Shown piece by piece: positions 9,512-21,068 of a stretch of DNA of 64,000 nt. The DNA is from Aphanomyces cochlioides (taxonomy: Eukaryota > Oomycota > Saprolegniomycetes > Saprolegniales > Verrucalvaceae), in contig JAHQRK010000018.1 in assembly GCA_019828595.1 (NCBI GenBank), forward strand, positions 806,001 through 870,000. Direction: 5' to 3'. A program made the position numbers and the translations under genes. The notes under the pieces are model-generated. The model ran no database searches. It was not told where the DNA came from and saw only the letters and a program-made list of their open reading frames with translations. Each line of letters begins with the position of its first letter. Positions within the stretch are counted from its first letter, which is position 1.

Positions 9512-10832
9512 TCATCTTGACCCTGGGAGCAAGAGGATGGCGAGCTCGTCGCGAACGAGTTTCTTCTTGGCTTGCTTGATCGAATGGAGGAGATTGGAGC
9601 TTGAATGGACCAAGTCGTCGGACATGGAGAGCAGAAGTGTGGCTGGGAATATTGATGACCACAGGGAAGATTCGCACTCGCGCTGAGGAAACATGAGGTG
9701 GTACAAGGAGGCTGAACTACCAAATGCGAACGGACGTGCCTGGCGTGGTCAGCCCAGTCGCTTCGTCGAGCGGACGATACCATGGAAGAGCTATAATTTG
9801 CGAAATGGAAGGGCGTGGGTGATGGTCCGTACCGAAATAGTTGCGTCCGTTCTTCGAGGACGTGCATGATGCTGCCTTCACTGGATGATCTACACAGGTT
9901 GAGTGTACAACAGCAGTGAAAGAAGACTCAACGTACAGTTCTGTTGCGTCCAAATAGCTCTCCCAGTGGTGCCACAGCGACGTTGTGCATTGCTAAGAGC
10001 ATAAGACCAATTGAGAATACAATCGTCATACCCCAATATGTGTTGAGAGTTGGAAACAATCGTCATGGGCAGCGCATGTTTCAGAAAATGCCAAGCCAAA
10101 GATTGCGAATATGGTGTCTAGCTCCATGTGAAGTTCCTTGCATTGCAGCATCGTCGACATCATGAGGCCGACATTTCGACTCTGGCTGATGTCCAACACA
10201 GTCGAAGGATCCACGCCATGATCAAGACAGATCTTGGAGAATAGGTGGAGCTTTTCGGTACGTTCTGAGTCGTCGTCTTGATTGATGTGCTGCTGAAAGA
10301 GTTCAAGAGGAGTCTTCGAGGGTTTGACGCGAGCAACTTGGCCAGGGAAAGCTGGGCGAATGGAGGGAACATTCAAGTTGGAGCTCATTCTGTGGAGAAG
10401 TCGATTGATTCGCGCAACTTGCTCTTCTTTGGGAATTTGCAAGTCAGTCCAGACGCGAAATCGAATGGGTCCAAGTTCAAAGAGAACATTCGCAGGCATT
10501 GAAGGCTGATTCACCATGTGCGGTGGTTTTTGAATAGACTTGTGGTCCATCCAATACATCTTGGAGTTGATACGGAGATAAAGTTGAGTGGGCGACTTGC
10601 GATCGCCATTGGCATCGCGTTTCTTGGACTCTTGGAGGTAAAATATGCAATCAAACTGCGTTTGGTCGCCATGGGTTGGGGCGAAAGTACAAAATGAATG
10701 CTCATTCACGAGAAACATACAAAAAAACGAAGATTCGAGCTGTGTGAAGGTATCGCCTACGTCATTTGCTTGCGTTGCACGCTCGTCGTACTCTAGCCAA
10801 GGCTGTGCCTGCAAGAATGTGTCGAGCTCCAT
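9512..10832 (-). CDS. Conserved-looking protein of unknown function, 400 aa
   Basis: Four exons assembled by splice consensus and frame: 10032-10832, 9928-9992, 9781-9889 and 9512-9739, with introns of 39, 38 and 41 nt. The spliced frame totals 401 codons including the stop. The first 120 residues alternate hydrophobic and polar segments (SSFFCMFLVNEHSFCTF) suggestive of a beta-rich domain; the middle has a basic Pro-rich linker (FPGQVARVKPSK); the C-terminal part is helical and ends KKKLVRDELAILLLPGSR. No membrane segment or known motif was recognised. The start ATG 10832 is about 155 bp from the divergent DCN1-like gene, so the two may share a promoter. I do not recognise the family. Confidence 0.75.
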
Positions 10833-10987
10833 TTGCTCTTTCTCTCACAAGTGCAAGTGCTGTCGACGAGAAAATAATATTTTTCACACATTGGAGAAAT
10901 TTATACGTGATTTTTGTATAGAAATCGGACGACAAGTGTTTTTCTTTGTTTCCTACATTGTTTTATTTGCCAGCAGCAGTGATAACC

Positions 10988-11913
10988 ATGGTACGTGTGC
11001 CGACGTCCATCAAGGAACCTGACGACCCAGAGTAGTCGTCTCTTACGAGCAAGCAAGAAGCCTCCGTGAAGGAACTCGTTGATTTTACAAACTGCTCTCG
11101 AGATGTTGCGATTACGCTCTTGAGGAAGCATCAGTGGAAAGTTTCGACCGCAGCCGACGCTTTCTTTGACGAGAATGCCAACTTGTACGTCCTTTCTGGC
11201 TACAACGCCTCATTATAAGTTAGGGCGAGTCTGAATACTGTCAATGTGGATGCTATCAACACGTGGTTCGACATGTATGCTGGTACGCCGTCGCGAGAAA
11301 ACGACTTGCATGAATGCTTGTTGGCGTAGACCCGGACGAACCAGATAGCATCTTGGACGAAGGCATCATGAAGTTTTGCGACGATATTGGTATTGATGCC
11401 CAAGATACGGTTGTTCTTGTGATTGCTTGGAAGATGAAGGCATCAATCATGTGTTGCTTTACTCGATCGGAATTTGTCGCTGGCATGCGAGAGCTAGGGT
11501 ACTTTATTTCACGGAATCATTGACACAATTTTCCTGCTAATAGTTGTGAAAATGCAGCTTCTCTCCGCAGCAAAATCGACTCGATCCGCACGTTGATTGC
11601 CGAGCCAGCGTCGTTCAAGCAATTCTATCTCTTTTGCTTTGGTTACTCGAAAGAACCTGGTCAAAAGAGTCTTGGCAAAGACGTTGCGTTGGCCATGTGG
11701 GAACTCATTCTGACGCCCAAATTTCCCAAGACGGCCGACTGGTGTGCCTTTCTCCAAGAACACCCTGCGCAAGGCGTGACCCGCGACACATGGGACCTCT
11801 TCTATGACTTCATGGTCAAGGTTGAGCAATCGTACGATGCGTACGACGAAAACGAAGCATGGCCAGTCCTCATTGACGACTACATGACATACGTTGTAGA
11901 AAAGAAATTGTAA
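10988..11913 (+). CDS. DCUN1D: DCN1-like protein (cullin neddylation co-E3), UBA + PONY domain
   Basis: Five exons: 10988-10990, 11036-11184, 11224-11282, 11330-11498 and 11544-11913, with introns of 45, 39, 47 and 45 nt. The spliced CDS is 750 nt (249 aa), the usual length for DCUN1D1/Dcn1. The first exon is only the ATG codon. Residues about 5-45 form a UBA-like domain (ASVKELVDFTNCSRDVAITL). The PONY (potentiating neddylation) domain follows, with DEGIMKFCDDIGID, a FTRSEFVAGMRELGC motif, FKQFYLFCFGYSKEPGQKSL and a C-terminal WDLFYDFMVKVEQSYDAYD block. Known role: binds the E2 UBC12 and cullin-RBX1 to promote NEDD8 transfer, activating cullin-RING ligases. The frame is continuous through every junction, giving strong support for the model. 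Confidence 0.93.
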
Positions 11914-12040
11914 GAGAGCCGTGGGCCGCATCTACCTGGTGTTTTTCTTTCGCCTCGTTGCAAATCTCATCAACCAAGCTCGAGAAGCTCTAGCGTTCCA
12001 AATTCAACTTTCAGGGCATGGATATCATGGAAAAATACAT

Positions 12041-12946
12041 TCAATAAGGAGCTACATGTAGCGCGGGTTGGCCGTGGACAACTGGGGTTGCTGCTAGTTG
12101 GTAGTTTTGGGCTGGTGGCTGTTGACGACGGCGGTGATGAATTCCAAACGCTGTTTTGTTGCATTGGATGAACGTCGCAAGGAGGAAAAGGACAACGGTC
12201 GCTGCGAGGTATCCCCACCAAGCTGGGCTAATGGAGTAAATGTACGTTGTATTGCTACTTGAGTCCGTCACGTTGTCCCTGAGTGCTTCTAAGTCGCTGC
12301 CTGATGGATATTTGCCGGCAAAGTAACCAACGCCCCACACGGCAGCAGTCGCACCGAAGAAACTGGTGGCCACAATGAGGAATGGTCGCTCGAGGCAGCG
12401 AGCCAGGAAGCCGCCAAGGAGTCCGAGCCCGGCAATCAAGATGTAGAGCATTCCATCAGGGTTGGCGGGCCAAATTCTGAATCCCACGGTTGTATTGACG
12501 AGAAAAGCAAGGAGAATACCAGCAGCAGCTCCAACCATAAAAACGCCAATGTTCCAGATGCACATGACGGTCGCACCGACGACAAGACCACCGGCCACAA
12601 AGCAAATCCATGCCGCCGTGAGCACGTAAGACTGGTTCTTGAAAACTTTTTCAGCAATGAGATAAAAGATGACAGATCCCACTGCAAAGCCGCAAATAAA
12701 AAGCACGGGGCGAAAGAGCTTGTAGCCAAAGAAGGCAACAATCACGCCTGCACCGATCGCTATTGCAGCAACAACACTCGGGGCGGCCGTGATAGTCGAA
12801 CCACTGGCTAGTAAATCGTTGGTCACACGGTCAAAATCGCTGCTCCCGTCAGTGAGATTGGGTAAAGCCATCGCTGGAATAGACATAGCGAGCGGCGCAA
12901 CGAAGAGAGACACGAGCGCGACGGCCAAGTCGGAGCGCTGCGCCAT
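12041..12946 (-). CDS. TMEM198/TM7SF3-like multipass membrane protein (copy A)
   Basis: Single-exon frame of 301 aa. ATG 12946 is chosen because it begins a signal-like sequence (MAQRSDLAVALVSLF); an in-frame extension upstream looks like untranslated sequence. After a luminal segment there are seven hydrophobic helices with the family-like block FFGYKLFRPVLFICGFAVGS, typical of TMEM198-type DUF4203 proteins, and another at SFFGATAAVWGVGYFAGKYP. The C-terminal tail is cytosolic-looking, with His/Arg and Gln/Pro. Known: TMEM198 in animals is a membrane protein linked to Wnt signalling; the function in oomycetes is unknown. A close paralogue lies 650 bp away on the same strand. Confidence 0.85.
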   Translation of the reverse strand: MAQRSDLAVALVSLFVAPLAMSIPAMALPNLTDGSSDFDRVTNDLLASGSTITAAPSVVAAIAIGAGVIVAFFGYKLFRPVLFICGFAVGSVIFYLIAEKVFKNQSYVLTAAWICFVAGGLVVGATVMCIWNIGVFMVGAAAGILLAFLVNTTVGFRIWPANPDGMLYILIAGLGLLGGFLARCLERPFLIVATSFFGATAAVWGVGYFAGKYPSGSDLEALRDNVTDSSSNTTYIYSISPAWWGYLAATVVLFLLATFIQCNKTAFGIHHRRRQQPPAQNYQLAATPVVHGQPALHVAPY

Positions 12947-13388
12947 CGTTGTGCAATTGAGAGTTTGACAGGATCTGTCGTTGAATGGAATTCGGCCATT
13001 CCATTGGATAATTTCGACCAATCAAATGTCGAGGAAAGATGCGATTTTGGCTTCAACGGAAAGAAACTCCACCGATGGCCGTCTCCAAGAAGGATTTCCA
13101 TCGACAAAGGTTTCGAACGACTTTGTTGAAAGGATAGAGAGCGATAAGAACAGCAGATGCTCTAGCATTATCCATAGAAGCTAGCGCCACTGACCTCATG
13201 GATGATGAAGTTCTTTGTTGCAAAAATTTGGGCAAGTCATGTAGTGTGAGCTCATTTGCATTGACCCAAACATCGCAAGACCAATGCACGTAGCGCTACG
13301 GAACAAGTACATTCGTAATTAAAGTTTGAGCGTCTTGGCTTCGACTTGGCATTGAATGGAATTGAACTCTACCAAGCGTACTCATCTA

Positions 13389-13443
13389 AATCAAGAGTTG
13401 GCAGCGACATCTAGAGCCACCATCAATCAAGAGTTGGCAGCGA
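13389..13443. repeat. 19-bp direct repeat between the TMEM198-like genes
   Basis: AATCAAGAGTTGGCAGCGA occurs at 13389-13407 and exactly again at 13425-13443. It lies in the spacer between two tandem paralogous genes; no function is evident. Confidence 0.7.
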
Positions 13444-13598
13444 TTTCGAAATGCTCGAAGAAGTGCAAGCCTATTGAGGAGTTGCTTAGTTTTCCCGACG
13501 ACCGAAGTGCGAAGATATGCAAGAAGTAATTAGCCCGAATGAATCATATTAAGTAAGTACAAGAGAGTTGACTAGACTTCTGCTTGGAATAAAATCGT

Positions 13599-14471
13599 TT
13601 AGACGTGAGAGATGGGATTTCCACGAGTTGGGGTGGCAGCCATGTATCGCTCTTGATGGGCATTCTTCTTTCTTGGGTTTTGGTGGAAGATGCCAAGCGC
13701 CGAGTTGTTGAATTGGAAGTACATGGCAAGGAGGAAGAAAACAAACGTGCCGGCCAAGTAGTACCACCAAGCGTTGGGAATGTTGTATGTGTAGTCGCCA
13801 TTTGCAGCTTGAGTGCGCCATTGTTCAAGTTCGACACTGTTGGGGTACTTGCCAGCAAAGTAACCAATGCCCCACACAGTGGCAGTGGCTCCAAAAAAGC
13901 TAGTGGCGATGATGAGCGTGGGGCGTTCAAACCAAACGGCCACGAAGCCGCAGATGAGACCGAGTACAATGACACAGATCCACAAGCTTGTTTCAGGGCT
14001 GGAGGGATAGATAAGGTAGCCGAACGAAGTGTTGACGTGGAAGCCAAGGAGAACACCAGCGGCAGCACCACAGGCAAAGACCCCTAGCGTCCAGATATTC
14101 ATGACAATGACACCAGCGATAAGACCGACGACGACAAACATGATCCATGCGGCGGTGGTGAAGTAGTCCTTGTTCCCAAAAATGCGTTCGGCAAGCATGT
14201 AGCCCAAAACTGCTCCAGTGGCAAAGCCGCAGATAAACATGACAGGTCGAAAGAGCTTGTATCCCCAGAGGGCCACCAAGAGACCCGTGACAATTGCAAT
14301 GACGGCAACGATGCTCGGGCCAACCTTGATGCCCTTGGCAGATTCAAACAAATCGTGCACACTGTCGTCGAAATCGGACGCTGCGGCAGCCTGGGCGGCT
14401 GTTTCAGCCATAGCAAAACATTGAAAGAGGAGCGTGAGCGCCAAGAGCGCGATCGAAATGCGGTTCTTCAT
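13599..14471 (-). CDS. TMEM198/TM7SF3-like multipass membrane protein (copy B)
   Basis: Single-exon frame of 290 aa starting with a clear signal peptide (KNRISIALLALTLLFQCFAM). The arrangement of about seven transmembrane segments matches copy A, including LWGYKLFRPVMFICGFATG, the block SFFGATATVWGIGYFAGKYP, and an AWW motif before the last helix. The C-terminal tail differs from copy A and is shorter. Tandem position, same strand and shared motifs show that the two arose by duplication. The sequence shows good conservation of membrane segments but diverged tails and luminal loops, so both are probably functional. Confidence 0.88.
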   Translation of the reverse strand: MKNRISIALLALTLLFQCFAMAETAAQAAAASDFDDSVHDLFESAKGIKVGPSIVAVIAIVTGLLVALWGYKLFRPVMFICGFATGAVLGYMLAERIFGNKDYFTTAAWIMFVVVGLIAGVIVMNIWTLGVFACGAAAGVLLGFHVNTSFGYLIYPSSPETSLWICVIVLGLICGFVAVWFERPTLIIATSFFGATATVWGIGYFAGKYPNSVELEQWRTQAANGDYTYNIPNAWWYYLAGTFVFFLLAMYFQFNNSALGIFHQNPRKKNAHQERYMAATPTRGNPISHV

Positions 14472-15173
14472 GTTGTTGGTTGAGTAGTGAGGAGAAAATC
14501 ACGGAATGACCTTTTCACGTAGAACTTCAACATTACCTTTGAAATTTAATATTCTTGCTGGGACAGCGTCTGGGCGCAGTGGAGACATGCGTAGGACACG
14601 CTTGTTTTCGTTTCGCACCTAGATTTGGGATACACCAAAAAAATCTTTCCACATTTATCACCAGCGGACATGATGTCCAACTCGTCATTGACTTGTCTCG
14701 CATTAAACGAAGCACGGCAACAAATTCAATCATTCTCTCCCATGGACGCAGTTGGACTGTACCCTGGTTTATGGACAGGTGGTGTCGATAATATCAGTAA
14801 AATACCTGTATAAATTAATAAAGTTCAATTGTTCTGCTTGGTCTCGTGCCGCCTTCAAGCTGGCCATCTCGTTGTTCAACTGGCCACAGCCCGTCGCGGC
14901 GCACTCTCGGCGCTCATCAGGTATTTCAAGATTTCTAGCTAGAAGTCGTAGAAAGGCTTATGCACAGAGGAATTTCCCTCGTTTGGAAGGAACAATATGG
15001 AATTTTGGAATTTTTTAATCATTTTTCAGTAGAGTGGTGCAAAAAAGAACAGAAAAATACCCAAATTTTAAGTGACATGTGGGAGTAGTTGAAAAATTTT
15101 GGATCTATTTTTGTCTTACGCATGTCGTTCTGCCAGCATCGAAGATCCAAAGACGCGCAACGGACGAAGGTCA
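14472..15173. other. Intergenic region, divergent promoters
   Basis: About 700 bp between the start of TMEM198-like copy B (minus) and the ENTH gene (plus). It is T/A-rich close to the plus-strand start (15000-15120). No coding frame is supportable. Confidence 0.6.
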
Positions 15174-16028
15174 ATGGAGAGCGTGGCGGCGACAGTGGAG
15201 CGATGGGTGAATCAAGTCCGACAATGGAGTGGAGATGACGTGAGGTCGCCGGTCGAAAAACTCCTCGATGAACACCTCACGGACAACGCGAGCGGTATTG
15301 CAACAACTGTTTTGCACGACTTTGCGTCGCGGACCTTCAATCCAGTGGACATCAAGCGAATTCTTGGCCGCTTGTGGCACACACTCCAGAGAAATTACAT
15401 TGGCAAGCCGCATATCATACGCAAAGCCCTTGTGATATTACACCACTGCCTCGTGCATGGCAGCAAACACGTTGCCATGACATGTGGACATCATCCACGC
15501 AACATTGCGTTCCTCCGAGAAGTCGTCGTCAAGTATGACCACCGACAGCCTGGATATGTCGCCCATGACATTGATGCGATCACCACCTGCCGCAAATTGG
15601 CCCAAGTTTTTTGCGACTTGCTGGACGACCCGACGACGTTAGAAATGGAACGCGTCAAGGCTTTGAGCACTCAACGGGCACTTTCATCCCGTGGGTTGGG
15701 GCTCCTGTCCCCACAACATTCCTCAGAGCCTGCCTTGCCGCCTTACTTCGATAACCCCGACGATTTTTCAGACGTTGCTCTTGGACAATGGGAATTGGGC
15801 GGCGTCGGACACACGAAATTCGACCCCGACGACGATCTCGACGACGATGTTGAGTTTGATGCTTTGCCTGTCCACCCCAAGCTCATCCATCCCAAGGATC
15901 ATGCAAGTGCCTCCAAGCTTTCTCAAGGCAACCCGGACTTCTCAGTCAGCCATTTCAAGTACGGCAGCTGCGAGCTTTCCGACGACTCGTTGGAGATACC
16001 CAAGCGCTCTAGAAGCGTGCCTTACTAA
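15174..16028 (+). CDS. ENTH/VHS-fold (epsin-like) protein
   Basis: Single-exon frame of 284 aa. ATG 15174 is the first in frame; upstream codons lack a Met. Residues about 25-150 resemble the ENTH/ANTH fold: a helical series with LTDNASGIATTVLHDFASRT, then IGKPHIIRKALVILHHCLVH (the helix pair typical of epsins, where KAL.LL..L is conserved). The C-terminal third is acidic (DPDDDLDDDVEFD) with Pro- and Ser-rich stretches, likely a flexible clathrin/adaptor-binding tail; no clear ubiquitin-interacting motif was seen. Known: ENTH proteins bind phosphoinositides at endocytic sites. The lack of an obvious N-terminal amphipathic helix leaves membrane-bending activity unproven. Confidence 0.75.
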   Translation: MESVAATVERWVNQVRQWSGDDVRSPVEKLLDEHLTDNASGIATTVLHDFASRTFNPVDIKRILGRLWHTLQRNYIGKPHIIRKALVILHHCLVHGSKHVAMTCGHHPRNIAFLREVVVKYDHRQPGYVAHDIDAITTCRKLAQVFCDLLDDPTTLEMERVKALSTQRALSSRGLGLLSPQHSSEPALPPYFDNPDDFSDVALGQWELGGVGHTKFDPDDDLDDDVEFDALPVHPKLIHPKDHASASKLSQGNPDFSVSHFKYGSCELSDDSLEIPKRSRSVPY

Positions 16029-16250
16029 TGCACGAAGTCAAGGAGATGAAGTGTAAGAGTTGCATATTACAACGTTCAATTTACACCTTTGGAAATGATG
16101 CTTGGCGCGACGAGTGTTTCCGTGATGGGCTCGTTGGCAAGGGCTTGGATGACACCGAAATTGGGCGGGTCCATTGCAAAGATGACAGCAAGTCTTCGTC
16201 GAAATGCAACGAGAACTTGACCAAACTCCATGTATCCCTACACGACCATG

Positions 16251-18760
16251 TCAGCTTTTGGACAATACCAGCAAGACACTTACCGCTCCCATCTCGACAA
16301 ACAATCGATCGAGGATTGGAAACACCATGCAAAACAAGTCTTCAAAGACAGTCGTGATCGAGTCTCCAGCCAAGTCGTCCCAAGTATCGTACTGACCAAT
16401 GTTGCCGTACATAGACTTGCGCATGAGGAGAGCATCGCCGCGCTTGTCGATTTCGTTCGCAATGAGCACGACAAATGTCTTGGGAGCCGCGACGGAACTG
16501 CCATCCGCATGGGATCCAGCGTCGCCAAAGCCCATCATCTCAACCAAAGTTGCAACGACGTTGATGCAAGCAATCGCAAACGGATAGTTCTTCATGTTGC
16601 CTTCACTCACGCCAAAGCGAATGCGATTCATGATTGCAGTGGTCACCTGGGGATGGTGTTTGATAAAATAAATCAAGCAGTGGAGCCCCAAGAGCCCACT
16701 CGAGCGCAGATCCGACGCTGGTCCACCTCTATGCCAAGCTAGTTAGTAGTGAAATCGAGCTCAAGGAAAACCTCTGGAAGCCAATTTCCTGCCAACGCAT
16801 GTCAGCGCTCGACGTGAAGCCATCTTTGTCGTTGGGAAACACGAGGTTCCAAAGCTGGCGTAGCATGATGTCGATGATTTTTTGATCTGCGGGTGGTCCT
16901 TGGCCGTCAGGTTTGACCTTGGCGTGGAGGAGTTTGCGTAGTTTGAGCACTGCACGGACGCAAGTGCGGCGGATCTTTTCGCGCTTCTCCATCTCGGCGT
17001 CGATGATTTCTTTTGGCAAGATTGACGCTGCAAGAATGGCATTGTACCATGACTTTGCCTCCGCCGTCGAGTCGGCGACAAGGATATGTCGTCCAAGTGT
17101 AATCGCACACCGATCAGCATCCAGTCCCACCGGCAGGAGGCCACGCAATGGCAGCACAAACCAAGGACGCACGTATGGCCCTATAAGTCGTCAAAATTGT
17201 CGACTCGTCGTGCCTGATACCTGCTTCAGGGAAGAATGAGAGGAATGCTTCGTGGAGTTTGACATGGAATCGCCCCTTGATAGTCGCATTATGCGAGCCG
17301 TTCTTTCGATCGAGGACACCAGTCTTGAGGGTCAATTGTGCCAGTCGTTTGCCCAGTTCGTCAGGCGAGATTGTTGCCGTGGTTTTGTCCAAAATATGCT
17401 GCAAGAGCCCAAGCAGATCGTCACGCGCTGCTTCTGTTTCAAGGTAGCACGGCCATGATCGATGCTGATCCCAGATAATCTCAAGGCCATAGCCCCATCC
17501 TTTATCGAGCTCTGCTGGAAGGATTTTGGCGTCTTTGAGCTGCTCGAAACGAAGCGTTGTGAGCGATTCACCGCGTTTTGTGTTAACAATCAGACTTTCG
17601 GCAAAGTTGACTTCCAGGACTCGAGTTTGAACGTGATTGCGATTGCTGCACTTCCGCACACCGTAATGAACAAGGAAGCCGTGAATGCCAGCCTTATCCC
17701 AGAACGACCGGACTTCGCTCAGTTCTACGGCCACGACGTTAGACAATAAAACAGAACTGGACTGACCGTCAAAGGCAAGGGTTTGGCAGTCATAGATAGC
17801 CGACTTGATTGCCAATATCCAAGCGTTCATTTCGACGGCAGATTTGGCATGGACAATCGTTTCCTTCTGAGATGCATCGACGGAAGTTGAGATTTTGAAT
17901 TCAAATTCGCGGTCTTTCTTGGTCGCCACGATGTCAACTTGAGTGCTCGAGGACAACTTGATGGCCTTGGGATGTGCAACCAGTTTCGATTTCGACGGAG
18001 ATGCCTGCACGAGATTGAGTCACGAAGAGGCAGGAAAGTACAGTACATTCTGGTCCTTGCTATACGTGAGTATGGGGCCATCGGAGCTAGGATAGATTAC
18101 ACCACTGAAGGAAGACTAGATTTCATGCCTGATCTCAAGGACGAACCATCGCTTTCGCCACGCTGGAACAACGCCTCCACGCTTCATGAGCCATCCTTGT
18201 CGAAGTATGGAACCTTGTGGTGTCGATGGGTTGTCTTCCTTCTTGGTGTCGTTACCACTCTTGGCATGGAAGGTTAAACTAGTAGCGAGCGAGGTGAAGA
18301 AGTATGAGCGCCCCAAGTTGTGCTCAAAACTCTGGATATGCTCGCGCGCAAATTCAACTGCACTTGTGCTCGCTCGTCGATCTTTTCGGCCGCTTGCTTT
18401 AGACTCATGATCGCTTGTGAGCTTTGAATTCGAGCCGGATTCCTCGCTACGACGTCGACCCCCCGCAATATGCAATGGACTCGATGCGCTTCCAGGCGAG
18501 TAATCTTCCGACGCTTCGGACAATTCTTCTGTATCTCGCGACGGAATTTGAATTCCCAAGTTGGACACTTTGCCGCGGCTGGAAGGTCCCGGTAGCAGTT
18601 CAGACTCGCAGATCGAGCTGCTACTGCTCTCCAACGTCGAGATTTCCTGCATCCAGTGAGTAAGGACTATAGATTACCGAATATTCTATACCGAGAGTGT
18701 ACAGAGCGCGTTTTGCTGCTCCGTCGTTTCTCCTTTCACGGAGCCTCGATCGACTGCCAT
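16251..18760 (-). CDS. PH-PH-ELMO domain protein (CED-12/ELMO-like)
   Basis: Six exons: 18692-18760, 18129-18646, 18047-18086, 17221-18004, 16772-17180 and 16251-16728. The spliced length is 2298 nt (765 aa), divisible by three across all junctions. The N-terminus is Ser-rich and low-complexity. A PH domain begins QGWLMKRGGVVPAWRKRWFV and ends near AVEMNAWILAIKSAI. A second PH-like region follows, with FHVKLHEAFLSFF and a Trp in AKSWYNAIL. The ELMO domain starts at about MRWQEIGFQ and continues DLRSSGLLGLHCLIYFI, then NYPFAIACINVVATLVE. The intron at 18087-18128 uses a GC..AG donor (AG|GCATGA); the reading frame demands it. Known: ELMO proteins act with DOCK-type exchange factors or in Arf/Rac regulation; a GAP-like role for Arf GTPases is known for ELMOD. 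Its partner is not apparent here. Confidence 0.88.
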
Positions 18761-18877
18761 TGTCGTCTTGACAAGTGTGGAATCCATAATGTGAAACAGC
18801 CGTCCAGAATAAAACTATTTCGGAAGTATACAAATTCCCATATAAAGTGTCGTATTTATTTCAATGCAAGATTTGAA

Positions 18878-21043
18878 ATGCTGCAATCGAACCAGATCTC
18901 GCAACTGACAGTCACCCTCCAAGCGGCGACTAACGAGACAAAGACTATCCCAGAGCATTGGGTTCTAGGCACGGTACGTCTAGCTAGAGGCGTTCCACGC
19001 AAAACCTAACGCTTTTCTTCTCTCTGTAGCTCCTTCAGCTCTTTCAGGAATACCCAAATGGCATCACCCAAGCGATTGCACTGACCGAGTTGGTTGTCCG
19101 ATGGAAGCAACAACAGCACAAGACACATCGATCGAATGCATGGAACGATACGGACGTTTTGTGCATGGCCATCCTGCAATTTATTGCCAAGAAACAAGTT
19201 ATCGTCGTGAATGAAACTCTAGACCCGAGCATGGATGGTCGAAGCAACGTCAGCACTCGAGATCCCACAGACGATACCATCCAAGACATTCACCTGTGCA
19301 GTACCTTGGATCGTGCAAGCACCACTGACGACTTGATTGTTTTAGATTCATTCATCAACGGTTTCATCGCTATTTGCCGCAAACCCCCACGTACGATCAC
19401 CATCTTCTTGCCATATTGAGTTCATGACGACGTGTGTAGCATTCTTCATCCATTCAATCCCAAACGCAAACTCCTTGTGACTGGACTGAGGTCGCTTCAA
19501 CGACGCCAACCGCGAGAATTCGTGGAATGTCTGCCTACAGACACGATGCTGTTTGTTCTTGACCCTGTCAATGATCCTTGGGATCAATCCTTATTGCAGA
19601 GCACTGCCTGCGTCTCTACGCTTGCTCGCTTGGATCAAATTCCATCGGATCAGTGGCATATTCAATTGCTTCGCATGAAGGTAGAAATCATGTCCTATGG
19701 GTTGCAGGATAAGTTTTTCGTTGTAGATTGTTGCAGTAGACCCAGTGCGTTCGTGTGTGTCATCTATCAACGCTATCCGTCGACAGACAATCATTGTCGA
19801 AGGCAGCAACAATGTGTCATTCCTCTTTGTCTTATGGGATCACCAGACCAATCTCGCGTTGGCTCTTCAGCCTGGCGACACTTTGATCATTGATTGTCCG
19901 TACTTGAATCTTCTAGACGGCAACAATTTGGAGCATCAAGCGCTCTTTGACGAAAGCCCAGGACATGTTACACAGCTCTTCATGGAGTACGGTTCCTCTA
20001 CGATTCTTTTCGTGATCCCAGCGGCGCGACTAACGGACGTCGTAACTCAGCGCAGCGTTACGTTTGAAGCTCCAATTGACGAAGTCTCCAAGTTTGCTGA
20101 CCTTGCGCGGTATCCTCTCGCACTTGACGAATGGGTTGATCTACCTGTCAACTGCTTCAACGCTGCTTTTCTTGGCCTTGTAGCTGACGTGCATGTTGGC
20201 CACTCAAGTCCTCTCAAGCATCATGTCTTAACAACGTATTTGAGTGCTGCAAGTGGCACAGCTTCGCAAACTGGAGCTCTCGCGTCAGACACGACAGTCA
20301 TTTTAACCTTACGGTCACTCAAGCCTCCATTTCCATTGCTCTCCATTGAAATCACGGGCAAAAGTCAAGTCGAAGCAATTCTCCAGTGTGAGCTTGGTCA
20401 TCTCGTCTTTCTTCAAGGCATCGTGCTAATCAAGAGCGGCCAAACTTCTATGGGAGTTTGTAGCCAGTGGTCAGATGTATACCCGGTCTTTTGCGATGCC
20501 CGCATCATGCCATGCAACCGTCTCATGGGCTACGTCCAGTCGCCTGATTTTTATGAGCCCGTGCTTTTGGCTCAATGTCGCGCGTCGCAGCAGTGGCTAG
20601 TGCGTGCTAGCTTTGTATCAGCGTCTTGGCATGCAGGGCGATCAACAGCCATGGTGCATCGATTGTGCTACAGAACGTGCCTTTGGCAAGACTCAAAGTG
20701 GGCCTGCGATTTTTGTAAGCGCACGTGGGATTCCAAGACAGACGACGTCGAGATGGCATTTGGAAGTCTTGTGGTCGAAGTCGAAGACGGCTCAGCCAGA
20801 GTAAATGCAGTGGTAGACACTCGATATATGCCACATTTTATCGGACTCTCCGCTCTCGAGTTCGACCAGCTTTCCCTTGCAGAGCAACAACGCATCGTCG
20901 CACGAAAATGCACTGGTCAACTCTACTTGGCCATGCTTTCGTCCTGCTCTCCACGGCACATTTCAAATATTGTTTGGCGCATCGATCAAACAACGAGCTT
21001 GAGCGACCAAGTGATCAACCAGATTTTGAAACTCCAGCCATGA
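18878..21043 (+). CDS. OB-fold / zinc-binding protein (RPA- or shieldin-like)
   Basis: Model: 18878-18973, 19030-19390, 19421-19752, 19787-20599, 20637-20714 and 20753-21043, 1971 nt in total (656 aa, in frame). The N-terminal region resembles a helical or winged-helix segment. The central part reads as OB-fold strands (TIIVEGSNNVSFLFVLWDHQ; GDTLIIDCPYLNLL). A second set leads to a zinc-knuckle-like motif PWCIDCATERAFGK created only after splicing the two small introns near 20600 and 20715, then a final OB-like block. The arrangement recalls the large RPA subunit, RADX or the C-terminal OB array of SHLD2; I cannot decide among them. Two introns in the model are short (30 and 34 nt), and the one near 19753 has alternative donors. 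Inferred role: single-stranded DNA binding in replication or repair. Confidence 0.6.
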
Positions 21044-21068
21044 AAAAATCATGATGGTGACTATGGTA

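Noticed and set aside
13605..14087. Plus-strand frame of 160 codons
   Set aside because: Exact antisense of TMEM198-like copy B; no independent support.
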